Position numbers and translations under genes: made by a program. From NCBI GenBank assembly GCA_020465985.1, contig JAANYP010001176.1, positions 58,718 through 122,717 on the forward strand: a stretch of DNA of 64,000 nucleotides. Direction: 5' to 3'. Shown piece after piece: positions 45,301-56,690 of the stretch (positions are counted from its first letter, which is position 1; each line of letters starts with the position of its first letter). A model generated the notes under the pieces. The model worked only from the letters and a program-made list of their open reading frames with translations. It had not been told where the DNA came from and made no database searches. The DNA is from Centrapalus pauciflorus. Its lineage: Eukaryota; Streptophyta; Magnoliopsida; Asterales; Asteraceae.

Positions 45301-45858
45301 CTGTTTGAGAGATCTTCAGGCTTTTTAGTGGATGTCCATTGGTACCTTCAATTATTCTTTGCATCATGGTTGTTCCTGGATGGCCTAATCTGTCATGCCA
45401 CAAACTCAAAACTCCAAGATCACAATATTTTTCTTTTACTACCATGTTGGATTCAACCATACTTATATATGTATAATGCAAACCAGAATTGAGTGTTGGC
45501 AGTTTTTCCAGTACATGGTTTTTATCGGTAATATGCATAAATTTCTTATTCTCTATTGTCACAGTCTGAGTACCGTATCCATTTCGGTGTATGTCATTGA
45601 AACTCAGCAAATTTCTTTTAGATTTTGGAGAAAATAGAGCATTATTTATTAAAAACTTTGTACCATTTGGTAATATAAAATGAGCCTTTCCGGTTCCTTC
45701 AATTAGATCTACAGGACCTGAAATGGTATGTATGGTTGCTTTAGTTGGCTTTAGTTCAGAAAAATATTTCTTCGTTTTAAGAATTGTGTGTGGCACCACT
45801 GTCTGGTATACAGATATCTCCAAAGTTTGCTTCATGCAGTTCTTCGATGAAATTCATT
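42374..45858 (-). pseudogene. Element D pol polyprotein, nearly intact (one 2-bp slip)
   Basis: Protease, integrase, RT and RNase H in one ORF. The natural start is ATG at 45858 (MNFIEELHEANFGD). The protease site DSGATH lies in that frame; a two-base loss in a CACACA run at about 45785-45791 then moves to the 1,150-codon frame that runs unbroken to the stop at 42374. Integrase: zinc-binding LWHDRLGHPG and CTSCSLGK, catalytic D (IQGDICGPI), D (RLDNAGEF), E (NGLAESLIKR). RT: YKWVFIRKRNEKNEI, ARLVAQGFSQRPGIDYDQTY, catalytic YVDDLNIIG, GLQIEHMHNGIL. RNase H: D (GYVDAGYLSD), E (SNHAEVIALHEA), D (YEDNAACV). It ends NIGMRHVQNM. Apart from the slip every catalytic residue looks sound. Confidence 0.9.
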
Positions 45859-46018
45859 TTAAACTTCAAAAATATAAATAAGAAAAAATAATAAATTAAT
45901 GATTATGTAAGATAAAAATTGTTAAGTAGAAATATGTTATATTATTATAAGATTAGGAAGTGCATTACATGATAAGATGAAATAATACATATCTAGAAAA
46001 TGAAACATAGTCACACTA

Positions 46019-47083
46019 TTATATATCTAAATCATCAAAGAAATCTGAAGCATTTAGTTCAGGTACTGAATCATTAGGGAGATCATTAAAATTTACTTCT
46101 TTCTCTTTTCCTTTAAGAGAATCTTGATACAGCTGACAAAGATGTGGTGCTGTTCGACAAGTTCTTGACCAGTGGCCTATCATTCCGCATCTGAAGCAAG
46201 GATCTTCAGGACCCTGAGAAGTATTAGTTTTTGCTTCATTGTTCTTGGATTTTCCATATGATTGAGATTTATTATCTCGTGGGGCATTGTTATAACCATG
46301 TCCATGTCCACGTCCACGGCCCCGAGAATGACTTTTTCCATATTTATAGTTGTAACCATAGCCATGATTATTCTTATAATTATGTTTTTTATTATAGCCA
46401 CGACCACGGCCTCGTCCACGGCCAAATCCTCGCCCTCGTCCTTGTCCATGTGTATTATTTTTAGGATCACTTTTATTCGTAGCATTTGCTTCAGGAAACG
46501 CTACTGATCCTGTAGGACGAGACTGATGATTTTTCATCAGAAGCTCATTATTTTGTTCAGCAACAAGAAGGACTGAATTGAGTTCAGAATATCTTGTAAA
46601 TTTCTGCATGCGATATTGTTGTTGCAGAGTAATGTTTGACGCATGAAACGTGGAGTAAGTTTTCTCCAACATGTCTGCATCAGTAACAGTTTGTCCACAA
46701 AATCTTAACTGTGAACATATCCTGAACAAAGCTGAGGTATACTCATTAACCTTTTTAAAGTCTTGGAACCTCAAATTTCTCCACTCATCTCTGGCAGCTG
46801 GAAGTAAAACTTCCCTTTGATGATCAAACCTTTCTTTCAAATCTTTCCATAGAATGCTTGGATCATTTGTGTTCAAATATTCAAATTTTAGCATATCATC
46901 AATATGCTTACGTAGAAACACATTTGATTTTGCATTTTCTTGTGAGGAACAATTATTTTTCTCACTTATAGTTTCCAAGATTCCCATGGATTCAAGATGC
47001 CTTTTTACATCAATTGTCTATGACATGTAGTTCTTCCCGTTAACGTCTAGTGCAGCAAATTCAAGCTTTACAAGGTTTGCCAT
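46019..47083 (-). pseudogene. Element D gag, one premature stop
   Basis: ATG at 47083 starts MANLVKLEFAALDVNGKNYM. The frame meets TAG at 47020-47018 after 21 codons, where such gags have Trp (a G-to-A change), and is then open to the stop at 46019. Capsid motifs are present (LKFEYLNTNDPSILWKDLKE, MLEKTYSTFHASN, LLVAEQNNELLMKN). A long Gly/Arg/Tyr/His-rich stretch (GRGRGFGRGRGRGRGY) follows, then an intact CX2CX4HX4C knuckle (CFRCGMIGHWSRTC), and an acidic tail ending DFFDDLDI. The open frame from 46987 begins at an internal Met and is not the natural start. The RGG-like segment and knuckle should bind RNA. Confidence 0.87.
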
Positions 47084-47368
47084 TTTATAACTATCAACAA
47101 AAATATTTAACAACATAAATTAGCATTAATTTATTTCAATCAATATCGCAACACATAACAATGGAAGAATCGTAAATGAAAATATAATTAGAAAAGGGTA
47201 CATCTCATCGAATGAAAGTTGTAGCAAAGAGTATAAAAGTATTGAGAGTATTACAATAAGGAAAATTAAAAACGAGAGAGGCATCTTCATTCTTCAATCA
47301 GTTAAGAAAAAAAAATTTCAAACAAGAAGAAGAACGATTTTGTGAAATAATGAGGTTTAGTGTTGTGG

Positions 47369-47376
47369 TATTTATA
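47369..47376 (-). promoter_or_regulatory. TATA box-like site in the leader of element D
   Basis: Minus strand CTATAAATACCACAAC lies about 290 bp before the gag ATG, followed by a CA/CT-rich stretch typical of plant leaders. It is separate from the LTR TATA box (TATAAAA, 48124-48118). A second, internal promoter is inferred only from its appearance. Confidence 0.35.
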
Positions 47377-47564
47377 GGGAAAAACCAAGCCATCGAAACG
47401 GTCGAATTTTTGACCATTGTAACGGTTATGTAGCCGTTGTAAAGAAAAATTATAAAATGATTAAAAGATAAATTTAGTGTAAAATAATTATTAGAGTATA
47501 AATTATTAATATTGTTTGTGCATAAAACAATTTATAAAATATGAATCAGAAAAAAAAATAAATT

Positions 47565-47870
47565 AATAAACATAAATAGATGTTAGTACACATTAATAAA
47601 CCAATGCATAAATAAATGTTAGTAACAGAATTAATGCTAGTAAGCATAAATGTTAGAATGTTAGATTGCATAGATAAAAGTTAGTATACATAAATAAATG
47701 TTAGATTGCATAAATAAATGTTAGTTGCGGAAAGTAAATGTTAGTAACAATAAATAGATGTTAGTTAACATAAATAAGTAGGAGGCTTAGCCTTCCATTA
47801 ATGTTAGTAATAAGAATAAGAATAAATGTTAGTATATATAAATAAAAGTTTAGTCAACGTTAGTAGTCTT
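47565..47870 (-). repeat. Repeat array in the leader of element D, motif AAATGTTAGTA
   Basis: Roughly a dozen imperfect copies of CATAAATAAATGTTAG and shorter AATGTTAGTA (plus-strand reading) fill about 300 bp between the primer-site end of the LTR and gag. Unit spacing is irregular, about 20-30 bp. On the transcribed strand the core reads CTAACATTTA. Confidence 0.85.
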
Positions 47871-47988
47871 TGTATCCAATATGTAGTCATTTAGTTGTTA
47901 ATTATGGTCTTTAACCATATATTTTGTTTTCAATTTATTTCATACCTTGAGTGAATAGTGATTCTTGATTTGGTTGAGATATTGAGCT

Positions 47989-48004
47989 CCTCGTGCTGAT
48001 AACG
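47989..48004 (-). promoter_or_regulatory. Position of the primer-binding site of element D, non-canonical
   Basis: Directly after the 5-prime LTR the minus strand reads CGTTATCAGCACGAGG. It lacks the usual TGG that pairs with a tRNA CCA end and does not match initiator Met tRNA. The primer is therefore unknown; priming by an internal tRNA fragment is possible. Confidence 0.5.
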
Positions 48005-48237
48005 TGTTATAATTTAACAGAATTCAGATATCAAGAAATCAACAACATTTGCAAATTTGATATATATGTGTGTTCACCTTCTTTTTCTACCTCTTGACAA
48101 TACGACCATGCATGCCCTTTTATAGATACAAACTTGGAGACAAGAATTACTATGCACATCACTCACTCCTACTATTTTCAATTGCTTCTCAGCTTGGTAA
48201 AAGACCAAAAATTATGCATCCATAATTGTCCTCTTAT

Positions 48238-48241
<4 letters not shown>
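48005..48241 (-). repeat. 5-prime LTR of element D (right)
   Basis: 237 bp; about five differences from the left copy. TATAAAA at 48124-48118. Confidence 0.93.

Positions 48242-48316
<75 letters not shown>
48242..48316. repeat. AT microsatellite, right of element D
   Basis: About 75 bp of AT dinucleotides; together with 41939-41979 it forms the target into which D inserted. The frame 48134-48328 is an artefact of it. Confidence 0.95.
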
Positions 48317-48318
<2 letters not shown>

Positions 48319-48535
48319 CAAATATTAATTTAATAAATAATTTCAAGTGAATACATATTTTAAGTTCTTTATTATATTCAAACAAGGAAAAAAGAGACTC
48401 AAGGCTATTTCTACTAGCATAAAAGTTCGAACTTTATTAAAATATATCATAAATAAGTAAACAACTCCTTAAAATCAATCATAAATTAAATATTATTGTC
48501 ATTATTAGATGTGAATTTTTTTTATTTGTCATTAA

Positions 48536-48906
48536 GCTTCTGTTTGTTTTTTAGTAGAAGATTTTCGAAACTCTTATGTCTACGCGTTCGCAGACGCGGG
48601 AAGAGGTAAATGAGTCGAAGAGTGTTTGATTTTTCGAAGATGGCAGAGGTAAACTTTTCCCGCGTCTGTTTTCTGAAGACGAAAGAGGACGTCTTTGAAC
48701 CTCGTCCCGCATTGTTACTTCACTTTGAAGCTTAGCCCACGGCTGCGAACCTTTGCCCGCGTCTTCGAACATTTGCCCGTATCTTTTCCTATTAAAAAAA
48801 ACAGACGGACTTCTTGCAAACTTTTACTCCATCTCTTCTGACTACAGACTTCAACAAACAAGCCTGCAGACCGCAGACATTAAACTCTTAGAAAACAAAC
48901 ATAACC
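48536..48906. mobile_element. MITE, PIF/Harbinger type (TAA target duplication)
   Basis: A 371-bp element without coding capacity. The left end GCTTCTGTTTGTTTTTTAG and the inverse of the right end GGTTATGTTTGTTTTCTAAG form terminal repeats of about 20 bp with a few mismatches. TAA flanks both ends (48533-48535 and 48907-48909), the 3-bp duplication of PIF/Harbinger elements. The interior is GC-richer than its surroundings, with CCCGCGTCT and GACGCGGG words in both orientations. Confidence 0.75.
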
Positions 48907-48909
48907 TAA

Positions 48910-49969
48910 ATATTATAAAACTAGGTCTTTTTATCTGCTTATTGTGGCAGGATGGTATCTAATTTTACCAATTACACATTTTTTTTTTGTAATTTTCATG
49001 TGAAAAAAAAAAAAACAATCACAAGAGCATGCTATTTAACACCCATAAAATAGATGGATTTATGACTAGAAATTTTATCTTCATAGAGTTTTTTTTATTG
49101 AGAAACTTTATTCAGCACCATTGAATCTTTGCAAGTTAAAAGATATTAATTACATGATTTTTTTATGTCTCATCCATAATCAAAGTTATTTTAAGAAGTA
49201 CAAACATAAAAAAAATACAAAAACGTTATAAAAAGTGAAAGATCTAAAAAAAAAAAAAAAAAAAAAGTGAAACAACAAATGCAAATTCAAAAAATAAAAA
49301 TAAAATATCAAACAAGTCATAAAAAATACATCAAAAAAACATTAAAACAATTATTATAATATCAAGGTCATGTTAAAAAAAAAAAAACATGTTAATAAAT
49401 AACACTAATCTATTTACATGAAATATCAATCTGCAATCTATAACTGCTAATAGATCTATATATATTAATAAAAGAAAATAATATTTATCATATATCACTC
49501 TCTAACTTTATTTTTATTTTTTTCGCTTTTTCGTTCCTTTTTTCTAATGTAACACATGAATATAATCAATTTACAGGAAAATTTGTAATAGGTTGGTTTT
49601 TAATTTATTTGTCTCAATTAATCAATAATTCATCATATTAAAAATAACTGAATTAATGATTTTCTTAATGAAATATAATACAACTAAAATCTATATCTAA
49701 ATCTTTTAATATTAATAAAAAAAAACTGTTTGTTATCATATGTCATCATAATATTACATGATAATTTTTTCTCCATAATTTCTCATTAGATTAACCAATT
49801 ACATCATATTTTATATAAACCAAATAAATAGTAATGCATTATCAATGTGTTTTTTGATATCTTTATAATAATAGTTTTTTTAGTTTATATGTCTTTAGAG
49901 TATTATATCATTCATAAAACATACCCACTAAATAATGGGATAATAGACCAGTAAGTAAATAAATAATTA
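48910..49969. other. AT-rich non-coding stretch
   Basis: About 1 kb with many A and T runs, including about 24 A at 49243-49267. Two short diverged passages (near 49450 and 49700) share TATTAATAAAA then ATCATATATCA/ATCATATGTCA. No gene or defined element. Confidence 0.5.
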
Positions 49970-50130
49970 GGGCGTGTTTGGTTCACAGATTCCTGAAGGA
50001 ATCCTGTGGAATTGGAATGAACATTTCATTCTGTGGTCTGTTTGGTGGATTTAAGCTTAGGAAAGAGAATTTCCTCAAAAAAAAAATTTTTTCCTTTGTT
50101 CATCTTAATCTATTTTCCAAAGGGGCCCCC
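49970..50130 (+). mobile_element. 5-prime fragment of a Tourist-like (PIF/Harbinger) element
   Basis: GGGCGTGTTTGGTTC after TTA at 49967-49969 is the typical start of Tourist-like MITEs, and the next 100 bp (GGAATCCTGTGGAATTGGAA) fit. No matching inverted end follows; the sequence changes abruptly at about 50130 (GGGGCCCCCC). Confidence 0.55.
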
Positions 50131-50311
50131 CTAGAGATGGCAAAAAAACTCGTACCCGATGGGGAACCCGATAACCGAACCCGAGTTGACCGGGTATCGG
50201 GGACGGGTAATACCGATTGTAAAACTGGGGACGGGGACGGGGATGGGATTACCCCTCGGGTACCCGTACCCGTACCCGACCCCGTACCCGAAATAGTTAC
50301 CCGCATCTGTT
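50131..50311. repeat. GC-rich fragment with repeated ACCCGTACCC words
   Basis: Starts CTAGAGATGGCAAAAAAACT and contains ACGGGGACGGGGATGGG and TACCCGTACCCGTACCCG. I know similar text from the ends of plant hAT-like non-autonomous elements. It has no second end and abuts a gypsy fragment. The three frames across it are composition artefacts. Confidence 0.4.
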
Positions 50312-50681
50312 CGGCAAGCGTGACAAGTTAGCACCACGATTCGTTGATCCTTTCAAGATCACCGAGCGTGTTGGAACTCAATCCTATCTTTTGGATTTGC
50401 CGACGGAATTATCCTACGTACACCCTGTGTTTCACGTATCACAATTGCGCAAATGCAAGGAAGATGAAAGCGAAAAATGGGCCGATCATTTGAGTTACAA
50501 GATTAATGAGAAGTTGAAATGTGACGAACCTGAGGTTATTCTGGAGACAAAGATGAAGCAGCTATGGAATCGGGAAGTGGCAATGGTGTTGGTGCAATGA
50601 AGAACCTCTCATGGTAATTCCCAGACCTGGGAATCTGAACAAGACATGAGAGTTCGTTACATGCATTTGTTTGAGCTCTAG
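50312..50681 (+). pseudogene. 3-prime end of Ty3/gypsy pol: integrase C-terminus and chromodomain-like tail
   Basis: The fragment begins inside integrase (RDKLAPRFVDPFKITERVG, then YLLDLPTELSYVHPVFHVS and QLRKC), the conserved C-terminal region of plant gypsy integrases. It continues into a chromodomain-like tail (EVILETKMKQLWNREVAMV). One frameshift near 50595 separates this from the last part (GNSQTWESEQDMRVRYMHLF), ending at TAG 50679-50681. The upstream gag, protease, RT and integrase core are absent, so the element is truncated at 50311. Orientation is plus. In such elements this tail directs integration to certain chromatin. Confidence 0.8.
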
Positions 50682-51500
50682 GTACTTCGAGGACGAAGTG
50701 CAAGCGTGGTGGGCTCATACTATAACACCTCGCTTTCTAAATTATGTGTTTATGTGACAATTTACGTTTGAAGATGTAATTTGTGATTTTAATAAAATTA
50801 ATTGCTAAATCTTGCAATTTAGTAATTAGAAATTATTTGGGTAAAGTTAAAAATATGTTAATGAATTATTTATAAAATATATGTTCAAATATTAAAAAGA
50901 AAGAGAAAAATATAAGTTGGTGGTCAAAATTGAAAAAATAAAAGTTGAGAAAATATAAACACCAAAAATGAGATATATTCACTCATTTTCACCAAACACA
51001 AAACTCTCTGTATCCCTCTCTTTCTTCAAAAGCGATTCCTCATCCTCAACCTCAAGAATCACAAAATTTCTACAATTAAATTCAAGAATCAAGCAATAAT
51101 TGAGCATCAAAGCAACAATCTACAAAGATTTTCAAGTTTCTTGAGGTAATTTCAAAACTCAAAGCTCTAGTGTGTGTACTGTGTGTGTTTTATGGGTTAC
51201 GCTACCGGTGGCCAAAACCGAACTGAGAAAACCTTTTGGCCTTCGGCCAAGGTTTATAAATGCATACGGGTGTTTTAATTATCATTTAGAACAACAATCA
51301 CCACTTAGTTCTAGTAATTTGGTTGCTGAAATGAAAGAAAAGAAAACATAGATGTGCAGTGTGTGCGTATATGTGTTTGCATGGAAAGCTAGTACCGAAA
51401 CCCTTGAATAAACTACCGAAACCTTCCATAAAATATAGAGACCTATAGAAACTCTAATTAGTTTCGGTAATAATACCGAAACCTTTGTTATATACCGAGA

Positions 51501-51627
<127 letters not shown>

Positions 51628-51828
51628 ACTTTTTGGAACTATATATATATAATACCGAAACCTTTGTAAGCTTTCGGTAACTTTTGAAAACCACAGAAAC
51701 CAACAACCAATATGTATATATATACACACATTGCCTGGTGTGTGTGTGTATGAGACAATCTAAGAACATATATATACAAATACATATGTGTATCTATGCA
51801 TATGGGTGGGCATAAACTTTTATATATG

Positions 51829-51953
<125 letters not shown>

Positions 51954-53154
51954 ATGAACGTGTGATATATATATAAAAGTTTGATGGACAAATTAAGTGG
52001 CCATTGGCCAAACTTAATTATTTTTAAAAACTACAAACCACTTAGCAATAATTTATGTTCAAAGCCCTTTTAAATTATAAGCTAGTTTTATTAATTTATT
52101 ATGTACTCTGTAATATTATATTACAGACACTTCACTGTATGCTGGATATTAAATTAAAGCATAAAATTCAGTTACGAGTCAAAGCTAAATGCCAGAATAT
52201 ATAAAAGCTTATTTAAAGAGTCAGCCTCCAGAAATAGTGCAAGCTCAGAGTTAAAGTCTAGATAAGCCCGAGCAAGCAATTCAGAGCATTATAAAGCGTT
52301 GAACAGTACTGTGAGTAACCGTTATTATTGTTTGCATGTATTTTATGAAATTGAGACATAATTTGCTTCTATATGTCTTCTTTGGACTTCAATAGACTTT
52401 TGTGTGTGAAGGCGAACACTGTGGTACAAGCGGTGCCCAGCTTAGCCGGATCTTACATCAGATCTATTAATGTGCATAATTTATTGCTATCTGTTTATTA
52501 TTCTGCATACTATACACCAAGCTTTGTTTGAGCGTTTCTTTGTGCATTTCATAAGCAATTTACATTTCCGCAAGCAATTTTGATGCACATCACTATCCCC
52601 GAGCATTATGCGGGTAGCTAGCCCCGCATCACAGATTGATCATCTGTCAGCGGTAACCCCTAGTGGTGGCATCTCCTTTTCAGCGTGTAATGTCTCAATT
52701 GTGCAAACATTCATTCTGGGTATAAGCAATTACAAACACGCAAGCTTTATAGCCTTTACAGGCACAATTCTTTAGCCACATATCTTACATGCATTATGAA
52801 TTTCTATTAACTCACTAAGCAATTAGCTTACTAATTCTACTCACAATTTTTCAGGCAAAGGTAAAGAGCAAGCTGGACTATCTGCTTAGGTCTACTTTCT
52901 GTTCAACCCAGATGACTTAGCTCACTATTCAGCTTGTGGTATAGTGTTGAGTTGCTTTGGGATCTGGGTAGTTGCCTTTATTTATATTGTGATGTAATAG
53001 CAATTTAGTACTGTAACCTTGTAGCATGTGTAGTGCATGACTTATTGTAATCCTTTATTTTGAATTTATGCAAGCTTTAGACTTATTATAATGGTTATGG
53101 CAATTGTTATTTATTCCTGGGATTAAGCAAGCGTGTTTAAGAAAGGATGTGACA

Positions 53155-53200
53155 TCGCCGCCTGGCCGTCGCCGCCTCCCATCGCCGTCGCCGCTGCCAT
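53155..53200 (-). other. GC-rich junction segment between gypsy LTR and aORF, copy 1
   Basis: About 46 bp of GCCGTCGCC-type sequence belongs to neither the gypsy LTR nor the aORF of B. On the minus strand it contains ATGGCAGCGGCGACGGCGAT, which looks like the start of a GC-rich plant coding exon (Met-Ala-Ala-Ala). Same at 57580-57625. Origin unknown. Confidence 0.5.
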
Positions 53201-56115
53201 CTCTATATTTTCTGATTCTGCCTTTCAGTCGGTTATGAAGAAATTCGACGTCGTCCACATTTATGAAGTCCAAGTCATTTTCGTAGAACTCCTCAACTGT
53301 GCCATCTTCTCTTTCTACCTGAAAGGTAGGATAGTAAACTTTCGCTCTTCTGCACATTATAATGTTGAGGAGTTTCTTTATCTTAGATTTTGAGACTTTG
53401 GACCTCCTTTCCCTGAGCATCAACTGGTTGTACTCGGCCTGTTCAGCTTTGGATACGTTGGTCAGTTCCATGAGTAAGCGCATGCTGTAAGACCCTGGCT
53501 TTTTTCTGAACACCATCTTAAACCGTTCTTCCAGAAACGGATTCTGAAACTGCTCTGGCGGAAACTTTTGCAGAAATTCTTTAAGGCCCTGAACGGGGGG
53601 TTCCTCTATCTCTGATGCTTTAGCTTCAAGTAATTTAAAGATTTTCCCTTGCCGTTCTTGTTTCAACTCCTCTTTCAATTCAGGTGGTAGAGTATGCACC
53701 TCACCTTTAGAATACCAACCCACCCAGTATAGATCGCTTCTGTCATAAACACCGGGTTCTGTGGGAGGCTCATCAAATCTGTGAACACGCCTGGTTTCTG
53801 AGGGACCCGGCTCCATGATTTGCACTTGGGGTGCAGGTTGGATTATGGGTGGACTTTGAGATCTGGGAGGGCTTTGGACTATTTGGGATTCTTGTTGAGG
53901 AGCTGGGGGTGGAGAGTTTAGGAATTCAAAGGAAGATGAGGATTTTTGTGGTGATTCGGGCTCTGGCTTAGGGATGATTAAGGGTTGGTTGTCATCAGTA
54001 TCAGAGTCTGAGTCAGACACCAATATGAATTCAACCTTTTCATGGATGGGTTCGAACTCTACCATGGCCGTCACTGGATCTAATGGAGCTGGACCCTCAA
54101 ACATGGGTTTGTCTTCTATCATCAAGTACTCCTGAGTCTCATTCATCTTATCCCCTGACCCCTGAACCTCTGTACTTTCTGATTCTGCTCCCCCTACGAT
54201 CAACATAAGGTCCTCAGACTAAGTCTTTTGGCGCTTCTCCCCCTCATGGCGATCAGGGTCGTCCTGATCGTCATGTTTCCTCTTTTAGGACTCAGCCTGT
54301 GGACGACATTGTAGCTCGATAACTGCAGATTCTAGACGATCCATGCGGGAGTTTAGTTGCTCCTGGACTTGAAGTATTAGGCAGTTTTGTGCGTCTATTT
54401 TATCTGACAGTTCTTGAATCATCATTTGGACTGATAGGGTCCCTGGTGGAGGTACATCCTCAGAAGCGACACCCTTACCCTTAATTAAGGATAGAAGGGC
54501 GGTATGATGTTCCTCGGCAGCCTCCTTGTGGGTGTCCAGGGCAACCTGGGTAACAACACCGGCAGCACGTAGAGCTGCTGTTAACATCTCTAAGTTTATT
54601 TGGAGATGGCCTGAAGTGGATGGCGTAGATGGAGCCACCTCAGGTCTTCCTTCTGTCATTTCTGGCTCCACAATGGGATGCGCAGATCCAGAAGTTTGAG
54701 GAGCCGCCACAAAGGCAGCTCGTTGATGGGACGCCACGAAGGCGTCGTGCGATGTGTGTGGGGGAGGGGAGTGAATCGTGGGAGAAAGAGGTTCGGTCAC
54801 ATGGGGTGGAGTGTGACCTCGTTCAACACCACGGCTCTCCGAGTGAGAGGGTGATGGCATGCGTGGTAGATCCTCGTGCAATGAAGTAGCACCCTGTTGA
54901 GAGGATGCTAAGTGGGTGGTTGGGGTGAGTTCGACCATCGGACTAACGGTCTGAAAGTGGGTTGTCCGGCTGATTGGACTGTGGTCACCCTCGGATGTTA
55001 CCTCTATCCCTCTTACAACAGAGACGGTTCTTTCAGAATCCGCCATCTCTGCTGCCTCACCTGCTCCTCCCTCTCTCACACTCATAAGCTCCCGCTCACC
55101 TAACCCCAAAGATTGTTCAACCTCCGCCGCTTCTCCCTCCTCCTCACTCACTCTAAGCTCACCTTCGGACTGGGTAGGCTCAGTCGGATCTGACTGAGCC
55201 TCATCCGGATAAAATTCTCTCAGATACGCCCTAACCCGTTCAGATTGCACTGCCCTTTGAAGAAGGGACCGTGAGATTGTCATCACTGGTACAGTAGGAG
55301 CCCCTATTGGCAGATTAAGCTTTTGGATCGCCACTGTTGGGTAGACATCTGCCTCTGGACGTTCATGAATGTTGTCATCGTTGTCCATGACATACTGAAT
55401 GATTAGTTGTAGAAAACGTTGGAGAGGGATGTATTTTCGTCCTCGTTTGGTGCCCCTCTCCAGGTGAACTCTCCTCAATTCCTCGAAGAGGAATGCCGCG
55501 TAATCAACGTGTCTGTCGTAGGCAAAGCCAGCGAACATTGCTAGGACTTGAGCGGATGCGGAGTCGTGTCCAGCATGCTTGTCGGTGAAGCACTTGTTGA
55601 TCACGTCAAAAAGAATCCTCCAATGAGCCTGGAGATTCTTGGTCCTGAAGTCTGAAGGTTTGGTGAGTGGACCGTCATATCCTAAGGTTTGAATTTCATT
55701 AAGGGTTTCTTGGAGGGAAGGAATGGGGGCGAAGGCGATGCATGGAGTGGGCTTCAGTGGGTAGGCGTAAGATATGACGAATGGCTGCGGTGGTTATTTT
55801 GACTGGGACACAGTCTATGGTGGTGGTGAAGTGTGGTTCGGCATCGGCGACAAATTTTAACCGATTCCAGAATTTTTGCAGGTAGATTTGGGGAACGGAG
55901 ATGGCTGTGGAAAGGGAGTAGTAGATTGGGTGGTTTGTCAGGATGTCGAAGGCTAGTGTTTCGGGTTCGCGGGTAAGAATGGACACATCAAGCTGCCAAT
56001 TATGTGGCATGAACTCAACGAATTCGGCTTGGGGAAGAACAGATTCTTCAGGTAATTGGGCATTGTTGTTGGGAATGGGGGGATGGGGTATGGTAAGTAC
56101 GACTGCGGGTTCCAT
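53201..56115 (-). pseudogene. Element E aORF, copy 1 (truncated, with stops)
   Basis: ATG at 56115 (MEPAVVLTIPHPPIP) follows an acceptor-like TTTACAG. The N-terminal part (56115-55699) includes VPQIYLQKFWNRLK and ends by a frameshift after LPTEA. The central part (55604-54285) carries the Arg/Phe-rich segment missing in B (FLFEELRRVHLERGTKRGRK), a Ser/Thr/His-rich middle and the helix MDRLESAVIELQC. The third part (54206 onwards) is in the same frame, separated by two stops (TAA, TAG), and has FILVSDSDSDTDDNQP and FLQKFPPEQFQNPFLEERF. Homology with B ends at about 53200; the frame then reads on through GC-rich DNA into the gypsy LTR to 53055. Function unknown. Because both copies share these breaks, they arose before the duplication. 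Confidence 0.75.
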
Positions 56116-56424
56116 GATTCCTGTAAAGGTGCATCAGAGTTAGAACAGAAGACTTTAAATGATAAGACATTGATATGAAGTCTGGATAAGTGTGAAATTG
56201 AAACTGCATGATCTGTTTAAAGCATCCGGTCTTTATTTGTAGAATGGAATTCTACTAAATAAAGTCCAAAGTCAATCGTTGAGAGACTAATGTTAGAACA
56301 GACATTTTCACTCAAACACTGATCCTAACTCTAACCAATGGTGCACCAGAATGAAAATCTTTTTGGGTTTTTTGATTTATAATGAAATTGTAAAAATGGA
56401 AAATTGAGAAAAAATGCTAAGTGT

Positions 56425-56690
56425 TGGATTTCGGATGGACCAAATTCGGATGAACAATACCACCGAATTCAGATCCAGTTGAAATCCGGATGATGAATGA
56501 TAATGGTAGGGAGGGTCCGAATTCGGATGATGTGATGGATGTGGATGGTCCGAATTCGGATGGTGATGCTAATTCGGATGTGGACCGAAGTGGAGTGGAC
56601 TTATGCAATGAGAAGGAATGGACCGAATTCGGATGGAATACAAAATTCGGATGGGGACCGAATTCGGATGAACAGTGCATGAGATATACA
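56425..56690 (-). repeat. Palindrome array CCGAATTCGG, copy 1 (shortened)
   Basis: Four complete palindromes and about eight half sites in the aORF leader; the remainder of the leader is cut at the duplication junction 56703-56706. Confidence 0.85.

Larger units (their letters stand above)
41980..48241 (-). mobile_element. Element D: complete Ty1/copia retrotransposon, separate gag and pol
   Basis: It has 237-bp LTRs (41980-42216 and 48005-48241), flanking ATATA on both sides, a polypurine tract and two ORFs on the minus strand. Total 6,262 bp. Each LTR begins TGTTATAA and ends TTATAACA, a perfect 8-bp inverted repeat. About five of 237 LTR positions differ by eye (2.1 percent). Gag and pol are separate ORFs, unlike B and C, and there is no aORF. 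Only two disabling changes were seen: a TAG early in gag and a two-base slip in protease. I did not assign a lineage name. Confidence 0.93.

Noticed and set aside
50100..50337. Gly/Pro-rich frames at the GC-rich ACCCGTACCC segment
   Set aside because: Composition artefact of a repetitive TE fragment.
53133..53393. Plus-strand frame beginning MFKKGCDIAAWPSPPP, and its duplicate at 57558
   Set aside because: Antisense to the aORF, crossing the GC-rich junction; not independent.
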